A DNA stretch of 25,100 nt from Deltaproteobacteria bacterium RBG_13_61_14. Its GTDB lineage: Bacteria; RBG-13-61-14. Shown one piece after another: positions 13,715 through 21,470 of the stretch. Made by a program: the position numbers and the translations under genes. Numbering within the stretch: position 1 is the first letter of the stretch; each line of letters starts with the position of its first letter. The notes under the pieces are model-generated. The model saw only the letters and a list, made by a program, of their open reading frames with translations. It was not told the origin of the DNA and ran no database searches. The stretch covers positions 57,204 through 82,303 of the forward strand of contig MGQK01000125.1 in the NCBI GenBank assembly GCA_001797815.1. The letters run 5' to 3'.

Positions 13715-14332
13715 GTGCTTACCTGGATCCTGATTCTGGTCTTGGCCGGTCTTTTCGGCAGCATCCCCGTTTCGCTCCTGATCGCTCGCGCGAACCACGT
13801 GGACCTGCGCCAGGTCGGCTCCGGCAACGTGGGCGCCACCAATGTCTATCGCGCGCTCGGCCCGGCCTGGGCGGTCCTGGCTTTTTTGGGCGACGCCCTC
13901 AAGGGCGCGCTGCCGGTCCTCCTCGCGATTTTCCTTTTCGACCGCGGCCCGAACGCGGACTGGTGGGTAGCGGGCGCCGGGTTGCTGGCCGTGCTCGGCC
14001 ACCTGTTTCCGCCCTGGCTCAAGTTCCGCGGCGGCAAAGGCGTAGCCACTTCCTTTGGCGTCATGCTGGCGCTGTCCCCTTGGGCCGCCCTCCTGGCCTT
14101 CGCCCTTTGGGCGGCGCTGGCGGTCACCCTCAAAATCTCAAGCGTGGCCAGCCTGGTTGCCGCCCTCTCCCTGCCCGGGTTCGTATATTTTCTCGATCCT
14201 TCGCCGGCCGTTCGCTGGCTGGCTTTGATCATGACGGTCCTGATTTTTGTTTCGCATCACGAGAACCTCCGCCGCCTGCTCCGGGGCGAGGAAAAGCCCA
14301 TTCGGCGCAATCCTCCGCCAGCGGCGCTTTGA
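13715..14332 (+). CDS. plsY: Acyl-phosphate:glycerol-3-phosphate acyltransferase
   Basis: A 205-residue integral membrane enzyme that transfers an acyl group from acyl-phosphate to glycerol-3-phosphate, the first acylation in bacterial phospholipid synthesis. Family motifs are all seen: FGSIPVSLLIA (14-24), GSGNVGATNVYR (35-46), GDALKG (59-64), HLFPPWLKFRGGKGVAT (96-112), and the ENLRRLLRGEE tail. Hydrophobic segments are consistent with about seven membrane spans, and the length is typical. The start is GTG at 13715; only a weak GCGGGA precedes it. It sits 28 bp after tRNA-Pro and could be transcribed from the same promoter. PlsX, which makes the acyl-phosphate, is not in this window. Confidence 0.97.
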   Translation: MLTWILILVLAGLFGSIPVSLLIARANHVDLRQVGSGNVGATNVYRALGPAWAVLAFLGDALKGALPVLLAIFLFDRGPNADWWVAGAGLLAVLGHLFPPWLKFRGGKGVATSFGVMLALSPWAALLAFALWAALAVTLKISSVASLVAALSLPGFVYFLDPSPAVRWLALIMTVLIFVSHHENLRRLLRGEEKPIRRNPPPAAL

Positions 14333-14357
14333 CTTGGCCGTTGGCGCGTGCTACAAA
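14329..14357 (+). promoter_or_regulatory. Predicted promoter for the endonuclease/exonuclease/phosphatase gene
   Basis: TTGACT (14329-14334) overlaps the plsY stop codon. TACAAA (14352-14357, 4 of 6) lies 17 bases downstream. A start near 14364 would leave a leader of about 22 bases that contains GGGGAGG. Confidence 0.5.
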
Positions 14358-14385
14358 CTCTCATTCTTCTCGTCGGGGAGGTCGG

Positions 14386-15639
14386 ATGAAATTGGTTTGG
14401 GCATCCCGCCGGAAATGGACCCTTGGGCTGCTGGTCCTGGGTTGGCTCGGGAGCGTCAGCGCCTGGGCGGAAGAAGCCGCGCCGACGTTCCGGGTCCTGA
14501 CCTATAACATCTGGGGCATCTTTAACGCCAAAGACCGGGGGCTCCGGTTCGAGCAAATTCCCGCGGCCATCCAGGCGCTCAACCCGGACGCGGTCTGCCT
14601 GGAGGAATGTTTCCGCTGGCACGACCTGCACACCATCACCAACGGCCTGCGCGAGCTGGGCTATCCGCTGGAAACCGTGTATCAGAAAGAACTGCTCTAC
14701 GGCAGCGGGGCGGTCATCCTGTCGCGATACCCGGCGGAGCTCTTGGAGTTCGAGCCTTTCCGGATCAAGGGATCCTTTTACTCGTATGAGCGCGGAGCCG
14801 GCCGGGGCGTGGCTCATGCGCGGCTCCAGACCCCGGCCGGGCCGGTGGACTTTTTCTGCACCCATGCCATGCCCCGGATGAACCTGATCTTCGATGAGCA
14901 AGGCGACTACCTCGACGCCGACCCCAAGCAGGACGACCGGCTCCTGCAGATGGTGGAGATCCACCAGATCGTCGAGCGCCGGCGCGACCCCCAGGCCGCC
15001 GGCGTGATCGTGGCCGGCGACTTCAACGTGTCGCCCGAAATGCTCGAATACCACCTCCTGCTCCGCTCCGGAGATTTCCATTCCAGCTTCGATGAACTCC
15101 ACCCGGACCAAAACCCTTCCACCTACACCCTGGAAGACGAGTTCGCCACGGTGGAAGCCAGCCGGTTGGATCATATCCTGTTCCGCAACGAGCCCGGCGC
15201 GCTCGGGCCGCGGCTTGATTCCGTGGAATCGCGGGTGGTGATGAAGGAGCCGGTGCCGATTCCAAAGCTGGGCCGCAGCATTCCCCTGTCCGATCATTAC
15301 GGTCTCTTCACGGTGTTCGCGCTCCGCAGTGCGGCGGAAATGGCCCCCGACGCCGAGCCGCCCTCGGCCCAGGGGCGCCAAGCGGCGGAGTATTATCTGC
15401 CCGCGGTCCAATCAGGGGTGATCGAGATCGTCCCCGAAAACCGGGGGGCCTGGGAGGCGCTGGCTCTGGCGGTCCTGGAGGATGCGATCCGCCGCGGCCA
15501 GCGCCGAAGCCCCTTGATCCGGCCGGCGGCGGAAATCGTAGCGGGTTGGTCGGAAGCTAATAACGTCCAACGGGTTGCCCTGGACCCGGAGCGGCAAAAA
15601 GCGCTGGGAAAGTTTTTGGCGAGGTCGAGCGACCGGTAA
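14386..15639 (+). CDS. Secreted endonuclease/exonuclease/phosphatase-family protein
   Basis: A 417-residue exported protein with an N-terminal signal peptide (residues 1-28, ending SVSAWAEE). The EEP fold motifs are present in order: TYNIWG with Asn41, LEE with Glu74, a Tyr/His region ending CTHAMPR (His160), GDFN (211-214), LDHI (261-264) and SDHYG with His304. These are the metal and catalytic residues of DNase I, sphingomyelinase and inositol-phosphatase relatives. The pattern with CTHAMPR is closest to sphingomyelinase-like members, but the substrate is not determined. About 105 residues follow the EEP domain and match nothing I know. ATG 14386 has GGGGAGG 4 bases upstream, and the signal peptide starts there. 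An unknown exported protein begins 16 bp downstream, so both are likely co-expressed. Confidence 0.88.
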   Translation: MKLVWASRRKWTLGLLVLGWLGSVSAWAEEAAPTFRVLTYNIWGIFNAKDRGLRFEQIPAAIQALNPDAVCLEECFRWHDLHTITNGLRELGYPLETVYQKELLYGSGAVILSRYPAELLEFEPFRIKGSFYSYERGAGRGVAHARLQTPAGPVDFFCTHAMPRMNLIFDEQGDYLDADPKQDDRLLQMVEIHQIVERRRDPQAAGVIVAGDFNVSPEMLEYHLLLRSGDFHSSFDELHPDQNPSTYTLEDEFATVEASRLDHILFRNEPGALGPRLDSVESRVVMKEPVPIPKLGRSIPLSDHYGLFTVFALRSAAEMAPDAEPPSAQGRQAAEYYLPAVQSGVIEIVPENRGAWEALALAVLEDAIRRGQRRSPLIRPAAEIVAGWSEANNVQRVALDPERQKALGKFLARSSDR

Positions 15640-15655
15640 AAGGAGGGCTGGAAAG

Positions 15656-16705
15656 ATGGCGGCAGGCAAAACCTGGCAAAGGCTCTGCGTCGCGGCGCTG
15701 GTATTGGCGGGGGTATCCGCCCTGGCCGCGACCAGCGCGTTCGTGGCCCAGCGGGAGAGGTTCCGCCAGGAGATCAATTTCAAGAAGGAGACCAAGCTGG
15801 ACCAGGCCGGCCGCTACCTTTCGGTCCTGTTCGACGCCGACGTGGGCAAGTATGACTTCCAGGTGAGCGAGCCGGACCGGCAGCGGCTGTCCGCCTACCT
15901 GGGCGACTTTTTCGCCACCACGGACCAGAACCTGCTCAAGACCATGGTGGACGCGCTGAACACCGGCCACATCATCGTCTTCAAGGAATACCACCCGGAC
16001 GGGGTCAACCTCAAAACCTTTTTTCTCTCGCCCAAGGCCCGGTATTGGGAGTGGCTTACGGACATTAACGGCATCGAGAACATGTTCCACGTTTACAACT
16101 TCTCCGTGGGCCTGGGGCCGAACAACCCCCAGGGCAGCTACGTGCTCCTGCAGACCCAGGGCACCTTCTTCGGCATCACCCGGGCCGTGACCCTGCCCGT
16201 GTTTTTCTGGCAGGACGATGCCACGCGCACTCTCAATTTCCGCATGCCCACCCAGGCCGCGGTCACCGAGGCGGCCCAAAAGATGCCGGCGCTCAAGCCC
16301 GGGCGCACCGACCTGGACCTGAAGTTCATGGATTACTCCCGCGTCCACCCCTTCTTCCAGGAAAAGAACGCGCGGGGCGAATTCGTGACTTCCGACCAGG
16401 ACATCAAGGAGATCCTGCACGAGGTCGTGCTGAACATGGACGAGGATTGCGAGGTCAAGGAGACCACCGGCCACTGGACCATCCACGAGGATTACCCCTA
16501 CCTGGTGGTGGACTATTCCCTCAAGACCCGGGTGAACATGGCGGCGTTCATCCCCCCGGCGCTCCGGTTCCTGGCCGGCACCCTCGAGCAGGCGGCCCAG
16601 TATATTTCCGACGAGGTCTCGGCCAAATACCTGACTCTCTCGATGAAGAACTTCCGCGATCTCACCCAGCAGTGGACCGCGGAGGGGAAGCAAGAAAGGC
16701 ATTAG
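15656..16705 (+). CDS. Exported protein of unknown function
   Basis: A 349-residue protein with an N-terminal hydrophobic signal or anchor (residues 8-30) and no other membrane segment, so periplasmic or surface-attached. I do not recognise a family. The body is rich in aromatic and acidic residues (DINGIENMFHVYNFSVGLGP; GHWTIHEDYPYLVVDYSLK). The last 120 residues could be an alpha/beta lipid-binding fold, which is a weak guess. ATG 15656 is preceded by AGGAGGG 9 bases upstream. It follows the EEP-family gene by 16 bp, indicating one operon. Its stop codon TAG lies inside a GGCATTAGGCATTAGG repeat, so the last residues and stop may be supplied by the repeat. Confidence 0.75.
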   Translation: MAAGKTWQRLCVAALVLAGVSALAATSAFVAQRERFRQEINFKKETKLDQAGRYLSVLFDADVGKYDFQVSEPDRQRLSAYLGDFFATTDQNLLKTMVDALNTGHIIVFKEYHPDGVNLKTFFLSPKARYWEWLTDINGIENMFHVYNFSVGLGPNNPQGSYVLLQTQGTFFGITRAVTLPVFFWQDDATRTLNFRMPTQAAVTEAAQKMPALKPGRTDLDLKFMDYSRVHPFFQEKNARGEFVTSDQDIKEILHEVVLNMDEDCEVKETTGHWTIHEDYPYLVVDYSLKTRVNMAAFIPPALRFLAGTLEQAAQYISDEVSAKYLTLSMKNFRDLTQQWTAEGKQERH

Positions 16706-16795
16706 GCATTAGGCATTAGGCTTTAGACTGAAGAAAAAAGCTGACCGATTGCACTACTGAATAATTTTCGGCCTAAAGCCTAAAGTCTAATGCCT
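16697..16795. repeat. GGCATTA 9-bp tandem repeat within an imperfect inverted repeat
   Basis: The left part has AGGCATT in a 9-base tandem register about three times, then GGCTTTAGACT (16697-16729). The right part GCCTAAAGCCTAAAGTCTAA continuing TGCCT (16771-16795) is its imperfect reverse complement. It overlaps the stop of the upstream gene and ends 14 bases before the GH57 start codon. Confidence 0.8.
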
Positions 16796-16809
16796 GGGGC
16801 CTTCTTCAA

Positions 16810-18951
16810 ATGACTACTCTCCACGTCGCCTTGGTCTGGCACATGCACCAGCCGTCCTACCGGGACGCCTTCACCGGTGAGGCCGACATGCCCTGGGTGC
16901 GCCTGCACGCAACCAAGGGCTATTACGACATGCCCTTGATCCTGGAGGAATGCGACCTAGCGGCCGCCACCTTCAACCTCACCCCGGTGCTGGTCCAGCA
17001 GATCCAGCTCTACCTGGAAGGCAAGATGACCGGCACCTTCCTGATCTTGAGCCAAAAGCCGGCCGGCGAGCTTGACGAGACCGAGCGGGCCTTTGTCCTG
17101 CGCAACTTCTTCCTCTGCAACTGGGACACCATGATCCGGCCCTACTCCGGTTACGCCCGCCTGCTCAACAAGCGCGGCACCCGGATCGCGGGGGTGGACT
17201 TTATCGCCCTCCAGCGCCGGTTATGCGAAGCCGAATTCCGCGACCTCGTGGTCTGGTTCAACCTCACCTGGTTCGGTCCCAAGGCGCTCCTGCGCTTCCC
17301 CGAGCTCAAAGAGCTGCGCCGCAAGGACCGGAACTTTTCCGAGGAGGACCGGGCCCTGGTCCTGGATCGCCAGATGCAGATCATGGCCGAGCTGCTGCCG
17401 ATCTACCGCCGGCTCCAGGACGCGGGCCGGGCCGAGCTCACCGCCTCCCCCTTTTATCATCCCATCCTGCCCTTGCTTTGCGACACCGAGTTCGCCCGCC
17501 GCGACCAGCCGCAGCGGGCCTTGCCCCAGCGCTTTGCCCATCCGGAGGACGCCAAGGCGCAGGTGGAGCGGGCGGTGCGTTTTCACGCCGAGGTCTTCGG
17601 CCGGCCGGCGCAAGGGATGTGGCCGTCCGAAGGCTCGGTCTGCCCGGAGCTGATCCCGATCTGGGCCGAGGCCGGGCTTCAGTGGGTGGCCACGGATGAG
17701 GACATTCTTTTCCGCTCGGTGCCGGCGCTGAACCGGGCCGACGTGCTCTTCAAGCCTTACCGCGCGGTCCACCAAGGCCGGGAGATCGCCATCGTCTTCC
17801 GCGACCGGGGCCTGGCCGACCTGATCGGCTTTAACTATTCCAAGATGCGGCCGGAGGCGGCGGTGTCCGACTTCCTGGGCAAACTGGCCGGGATCCGTGA
17901 CGCGGTGGCGGCCCGGGGCCAGGCGCACGCGCTCTGCGCGGTGATCCTGGACGGCGAGAATCCCTGGGAGTATTTCCCGGACTCGGGCCTGGGCTTTCTT
18001 CAGGGCATTTACCGCGGCATCCCCGCGACCCCGGGCCTCGCGCTGACCACGCCCGGCCAATACTTGCGCGAGCATCCGCCGCAGGACGCCATCACCCGGC
18101 TTTACACCGGCTCCTGGATCTCGCACAACTTCAACATCTGGATCGGCGAGCCGGAGGAGAACAAGGCCTGGGACTACGTCTCCTGGACCCGCCACGACCT
18201 GGAACGGCTGGCGCCGCAAGCGCCGGCCGCGGCCCTGGAGCAGGCGCGGGAGAGCCTGTTCGCGGCCGAAGGCTCGGACTGGTTCTGGTGGTTCGGCGAT
18301 GATTTCGCCTGCGATACCAAGAAGGAATTCGACCAGATCTTCCGCAACCACTTGAAGAACGTCTATCGCTTCCTGGGCCAAACTCCCCCGCTCTTCCTGG
18401 ATGAGCCGGTGCGCTTCGAGCGCGCCAGAAAGCTGGCCGAAGAACCGCTCGGCTTCATCTCGCCCATCCTCGACGGCGAGGCGACCTCGTTCTACGAATG
18501 GCAAGAGGCCGGCCACCTCAACCTGGACAAGATCCAGGGCGCGATGCACCAGACCGACAGCCTCTTCAGCCACATCTATTTCGGCTTTGACCTCAAGCTG
18601 CTCTTCCTGCGCCTGGACCCGCGGGAGGGCGAGGAAGTCCCGCCCGAGCTGAGCGTGCGGGTGCATTTCCTGCAGCCGGTGGACCAGGTATTGCATTTCC
18701 CGTTCCGGGCGCCGGCTCGTTTCACCGTGAGGCGGGGCGAGCAGGAGATAACCCTGCCGACCATCGCCGCGGACAAGATCATCGAGCTCTCGGTGCCCTT
18801 CCAGGACCTTGGCTTCAAGCCCGGCGACGCCGTCACCTTCGTGGTCGAGGTCTTCTCCGGCGGCCAGTTCCTCGACCGCTACCCCCGCGACGGCTTCATC
18901 AGCTTTACCGCGCCGGATGAATCGTTCGAAAGCAAAATGTGGAGCGTCTGA
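16810..18951 (+). CDS. Glycoside hydrolase family 57 protein
   Basis: A 713-residue GH57 enzyme, acting on alpha-glucans such as glycogen or amylopectin. Conserved GH57 regions are seen: HMHQP (11-15), TASPFYHPILPL (211-222), GMWPSEGSV with probable nucleophile Glu274 (269-277), and DGENPW with probable acid Asp381 (381-386). A C-terminal region from about residue 560 (HIYFGFDLKLLFLRLD and onward) is beta-rich and resembles the glucodextranase-like C-terminal domain, probably for carbohydrate binding. There is no signal peptide, so it is cytoplasmic. The ATG at 16810 has only a weak GGGG upstream because the spacer is filled by a repeat. The MFS transporter 49 bp downstream could be co-expressed. 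The exact reaction (hydrolysis or transfer) is not determined. Confidence 0.93.
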   Translation: MTTLHVALVWHMHQPSYRDAFTGEADMPWVRLHATKGYYDMPLILEECDLAAATFNLTPVLVQQIQLYLEGKMTGTFLILSQKPAGELDETERAFVLRNFFLCNWDTMIRPYSGYARLLNKRGTRIAGVDFIALQRRLCEAEFRDLVVWFNLTWFGPKALLRFPELKELRRKDRNFSEEDRALVLDRQMQIMAELLPIYRRLQDAGRAELTASPFYHPILPLLCDTEFARRDQPQRALPQRFAHPEDAKAQVERAVRFHAEVFGRPAQGMWPSEGSVCPELIPIWAEAGLQWVATDEDILFRSVPALNRADVLFKPYRAVHQGREIAIVFRDRGLADLIGFNYSKMRPEAAVSDFLGKLAGIRDAVAARGQAHALCAVILDGENPWEYFPDSGLGFLQGIYRGIPATPGLALTTPGQYLREHPPQDAITRLYTGSWISHNFNIWIGEPEENKAWDYVSWTRHDLERLAPQAPAAALEQARESLFAAEGSDWFWWFGDDFACDTKKEFDQIFRNHLKNVYRFLGQTPPLFLDEPVRFERARKLAEEPLGFISPILDGEATSFYEWQEAGHLNLDKIQGAMHQTDSLFSHIYFGFDLKLLFLRLDPREGEEVPPELSVRVHFLQPVDQVLHFPFRAPARFTVRRGEQEITLPTIAADKIIELSVPFQDLGFKPGDAVTFVVEVFSGGQFLDRYPRDGFISFTAPDESFESKMWSV

Positions 18952-18958
18952 GGCAGCC

Positions 18959-18993
18959 GGGATTGACACCGAGGTCAGACCCGTTATTTGCGA
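18959..18993. repeat. TTGACACCGAGGTCAGACCC repeat-like string
   Basis: The spacer between the GH57 and MFS genes contains TTGACACCGAGGTCAGACCC (18963-18982). This phrase (reverse complement GGGTCTGACCTCGGTG) recurs in my memory near REP-type transposase remnants. It also happens to contain a -35-like TTGACA at 18963-18968, with a poor TATTTG about 16 bases downstream. Confidence 0.3.
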
Positions 18994-19000
18994 ATAGAGA

Positions 19001-20188
19001 ATGAACCAGGAAGTCACTTCCGCCGGCACCGTCCCTTCCCAGAGCGCCGCGCTCAAGTTCGTGGTCCTGCTCGGCGTGGTCAGCCTGTTCGCGGATATCA
19101 CCTACGAAGGCGCCCGCTCGCTCTCCGGGCCTTATCTCAATCTGCTCGGGGCATCCGCCACCGTGGTCGGGGTCACCGCCGGGTTCGGCGAGTTCATCGG
19201 CTACGCGCTCCGGCTGGTCTCGGGCTGGCTCACCGACCGCACCCGCCGATACTGGGCGCTGACCATCATCGGCTATGCCGTGAACCTGCTCGCGGTCCCG
19301 CTCCTGGCCCTGGCCGGGAGCTGGGAAATCGCGGTGGGGCTGCTCATCGCCGAGCGCCTGGGCAAGGCCATCCGCACCCCCGCCCGCGACGTGATGCTCT
19401 CCCACGCCGCCGGCCGGCTCGGCCGGGGCTGGGGCTTCGGCCTGCACGAGGCCCTGGACCAGATCGGGGGAGTGAGCGGCCCGCTCCTGATGGCCGCAGC
19501 CCTCTACGCCCGGACCGATTACCCGACCGCGTTCGGCCTCTTGCTCATCCCCGCCCTGCTCGCGCTCGCGGTCCTGGTCGCGGCGCGCTTTCGCTATTCC
19601 CAGCCCGAGCAATTCGAGCCGCGCACTCCCAAACTGGAAACGCGGGGATTCCCCCGGGCCTTCTGGATTTACCTAGCCGCGGTCGCCCTGGTCGCGGCCG
19701 GCTTCGCCGACTTCCCCCTGATCGCCTTTCACCTCAAGCAGCAACAGGTCGCGCCGGACAATTGGATCCCGCTGCTTTACGCCGCGGCCATGGCGGTGGA
19801 CGCTGTTGCCGCGCTGATTTTCGGCCGGCTCTTTGACAAGGTCGGGCTGCCCATCCTGGCCGCGGTCGCCCTGCTCTCCTCGCTCTTCGCGCCCCTGGTC
19901 TTCCTGGGCTCCCTGGCCTGGGTCTTCCTGGGCATGGCGCTGTGGGGCGTGGGCATGGGCGCGCAAGAGTCCATCATGAAGGCGGCGGTGGCGGAGATGG
20001 TGCCCAGCGACCGCCGCGGCAGCGCCTACGGCTTATTCAATTTTGGCTACGGCAGCGTATGGTTCCTGGGCAGCGCCCTGATGGGCTTCCTCTACGACCG
20101 CTCGCTCTACGCCCTGGTCGCCTTCTCCGTGGTCATGCAGCTCGCCTCCATTCCCCTGTTTCTCCTGGTTCGAACCGGGAAGAAGTGA
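19001..20188 (+). CDS. MFS-family transporter
   Basis: A 395-residue multi-pass membrane protein of the major facilitator superfamily with about 12 predicted helices. It has the loop 2-3 signature as GWLTDRTRRYWALTIIG and a second-half counterpart FGRLFDKVGLPILA. The first helix region contains DITYEGARSLSGPYL, and helix 5 has an acidic motif HEALDQIGGVSGP. Helices 10-11 carry GVGMGAQESIMKAAVAE. These suggest a proton-coupled porter, but not which substrate. The start ATG 19001 has only a weak AGAGA before it. It lies 49 bp after the GH57 gene. The stop codon is 2 bases before a MITE-like element. Confidence 0.9.
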   Translation: MNQEVTSAGTVPSQSAALKFVVLLGVVSLFADITYEGARSLSGPYLNLLGASATVVGVTAGFGEFIGYALRLVSGWLTDRTRRYWALTIIGYAVNLLAVPLLALAGSWEIAVGLLIAERLGKAIRTPARDVMLSHAAGRLGRGWGFGLHEALDQIGGVSGPLLMAAALYARTDYPTAFGLLLIPALLALAVLVAARFRYSQPEQFEPRTPKLETRGFPRAFWIYLAAVALVAAGFADFPLIAFHLKQQQVAPDNWIPLLYAAAMAVDAVAALIFGRLFDKVGLPILAAVALLSSLFAPLVFLGSLAWVFLGMALWGVGMGAQESIMKAAVAEMVPSDRRGSAYGLFNFGYGSVWFLGSALMGFLYDRSLYALVAFSVVMQLASIPLFLLVRTGKK

Positions 20189-20190
20189 TT

Positions 20191-20313
20191 TATGCCAATT
20201 TGCAATCAAACTTCAGGCTTTTCCGATTAAGGCGCGCAGGGGCACGGCAGGCCGCGCCCCTGCTTTCGGGCCGGCCCTTGACTATGAATAAAAAATAATT
20301 GCAAATTGGTATA
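20191..20313. mobile_element. 123-bp MITE-like element with 16-bp terminal inverted repeats
   Basis: TATGCCAATTTGCAAT (20191-20206) and ATTGCAAATTGGTATA (20298-20313) are inverted copies with one mismatch. The interior has no gene but carries a strong hairpin GCAGGGGC (20236-20243) and GCCCCTGC (20256-20263). The ends begin and finish with TA, which fits insertion at TA. It sits directly after the MFS stop and may act as that gene's transcript end. Confidence 0.7.
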
Positions 20314-20329
20314 AGTCGAAATCGAGCGG

Positions 20330-20361
20330 AAAAAACAAGCGCCGGGAACCCTGCCCGGCGC
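20330..20361 (-). terminator. Rho-independent terminator (minus strand)
   Basis: On the minus strand an 8-bp perfect stem GCGCCGGG/CCCGGCGC with a 7-base loop (plus 20339-20361) is followed by TTGTTTTTT. This is a classical intrinsic terminator for the minus-strand gene that ends at 20468. Confidence 0.85.
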
Positions 20362-20467
20362 CTTAGTTAAGGAATAAGCAAAAAACCAGTTTCGGATTTA
20401 TGGAGCTTTACGATCAACAGTTTCTTGGGTTAGGTCATCTGGCCCGGAGAGACGGGGCAAGACTCTG

Positions 20468-21013
20468 CTAATCCCAGGAGAGTTCTATGGAAGTTTCGGG
20501 ATCGCCTTCCCAGCTCTTCGCTACAAATTGAGACCGGACATTTTTGGCTCCGCCCAGTTCCAAGGTCCTTTCATACCATCCTCTGACCAAATGATAAAAG
20601 GCTTCAAATTGGGGATCGAAATCTCTTATCGTCATCATGGCCTTCTTATCTGAGATCAAGCTTCCATCGAAATCGCCGAAGTCGAATAAAAGATTTCTAA
20701 TTTGCCCCAGCTTTCTTAAAATCCCTTCAGGGTTGTCCTCAACTAGAATGTTCTTATACACATTTTTAAGGATGCTCTCGGCGTAGGTGCGGCCCCATTG
20801 TCGCACGACTTCCATATCTCCTTTGGCCGCCTCCTGAACCACGGCATTGAAGCAGTTCTTATAGGTCTCAAAGGGATACCACGCGCTGGCGAGAATCCGC
20901 TGGGAGATGATCTCTCGGTCCTGGCCGGTAAGATAAGAATCATAAGCTCCAGTCTTGTCAGCCCGGATACCCTTGACGAAATCAACCAGCAAGCTTCCTT
21001 TAACCCTTGCCAT
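20468..21013 (-). CDS. DUF2378-like protein (Myxococcus TIGR02265-type)
   Basis: A 181-residue soluble protein beginning MARVKGSLLVDFVKGIRADK. Features include ILASAWYPFETYKNCFNAVV, a WGRTYAESILKNVYK helix and a C-terminal VRGWYERTLELGGAKNV segment followed by FVAKSWEGDPETSIELSW. This layout resembles the DUF2378/TIGR02265 family known mainly from Myxococcus and other deltaproteobacteria, related in fold to heme-NO-binding/V4R-like sensors. The assignment is from memory, and the function of the family is not established. There is no signal peptide. A purine-rich GGGAAAAGCC precedes the ATG. It is separated from acpP by 159 bp that contain a 7-bp inverted repeat AGTTATG/CATAACT (21135-21164), so it probably has its own promoter. 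A terminator follows at 20330-20361. Confidence 0.65.
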   Translation of the reverse strand: MARVKGSLLVDFVKGIRADKTGAYDSYLTGQDREIISQRILASAWYPFETYKNCFNAVVQEAAKGDMEVVRQWGRTYAESILKNVYKNILVEDNPEGILRKLGQIRNLLFDFGDFDGSLISDKKAMMTIRDFDPQFEAFYHLVRGWYERTLELGGAKNVRSQFVAKSWEGDPETSIELSWD

Positions 21014-21172
21014 GGCTTTTCCCTTACTTTCTCCCCTTTGCGAAGAGCGAGGTATTTTTCCCAGTAAAAGCCCCTCCCCTAATCTTATTGAGCTTTATTT
21101 AAAAGAAGAGATTCAACAATACCTAATCATCTTCAGTTATGAAGTAAAGAACCTGGTCATAACTTAACAATT

Positions 21173-21412
21173 TTACTTCTCTTCCGCATGGGCCGTAATG
21201 AAATTGATCGCGTCCTGGATGGTGCCGATCTTCTCCAGGTCCTCGTCCGGCACTTCCAGCCCAAACTCGTCCTCCATCACCAGCACCAGCTCCCACAGGT
21301 CCATGGAGCTGATCCCGAGGTCGTCAATGAAATGAGCTTCCGGCACCACGTCGGCCGGGGCCAGCTCCAGGTGTTCAATAATTAATTGGATCACCCGCTC
21401 TTTTATGTCCAT
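21173..21412 (-). CDS. acpP: Acyl carrier protein
   Basis: A 79-residue acyl carrier protein, the cytoplasmic carrier of growing fatty acyl chains on a 4'-phosphopantetheine arm. The acidic helical layout is typical: FIDDLGISSMDLWELVLVME (28-47), then DEFGLEVPDEDLEKIGTI and AINFI. The prosthetic group should attach to Ser36. The usual DSL attachment motif is SSM here and the following V/T-E-L has W (LWEL), which is unusual for an AcpP. It is the last gene of the yceD-rpmF-fabD-fabG-acpP cluster, 58 bp after fabG. AGGAGG lies 9 bases upstream of the ATG. The cluster position argues for the housekeeping ACP despite the altered motif. Confidence 0.93.
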   Translation of the reverse strand: MDIKERVIQLIIEHLELAPADVVPEAHFIDDLGISSMDLWELVLVMEDEFGLEVPDEDLEKIGTIQDAINFITAHAEEK

Positions 21413-21470
21413 CCTCCGGTTCCTCCTTCGGCGTATTCCGGTAATAAAACGGAACTAGCTTAACCGATCT

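Noticed and set aside
13693-14385. In-frame upstream extension of the EEP-family gene across plsY
   Set aside because: The extension is plsY read in another frame; the signal peptide and ribosome-binding site place the start at 14386.
17221-19101. Long minus-strand open frame antisense to the GH57 gene
   Set aside because: It mirrors the GH57 gene in high-GC DNA; the plus strand has all GH57 motifs, and the antisense peptide is rich in Arg/Gly/Gln without domains.
20191-20313. Riboswitch or small RNA gene
   Set aside because: Terminal inverted repeats with TA ends and lack of a promoter fit a MITE better.
21135-21164. Terminator after acpP
   Set aside because: The AGTTATG/CATAACT inverted repeat is AT-rich with a long loop and no T-tract.
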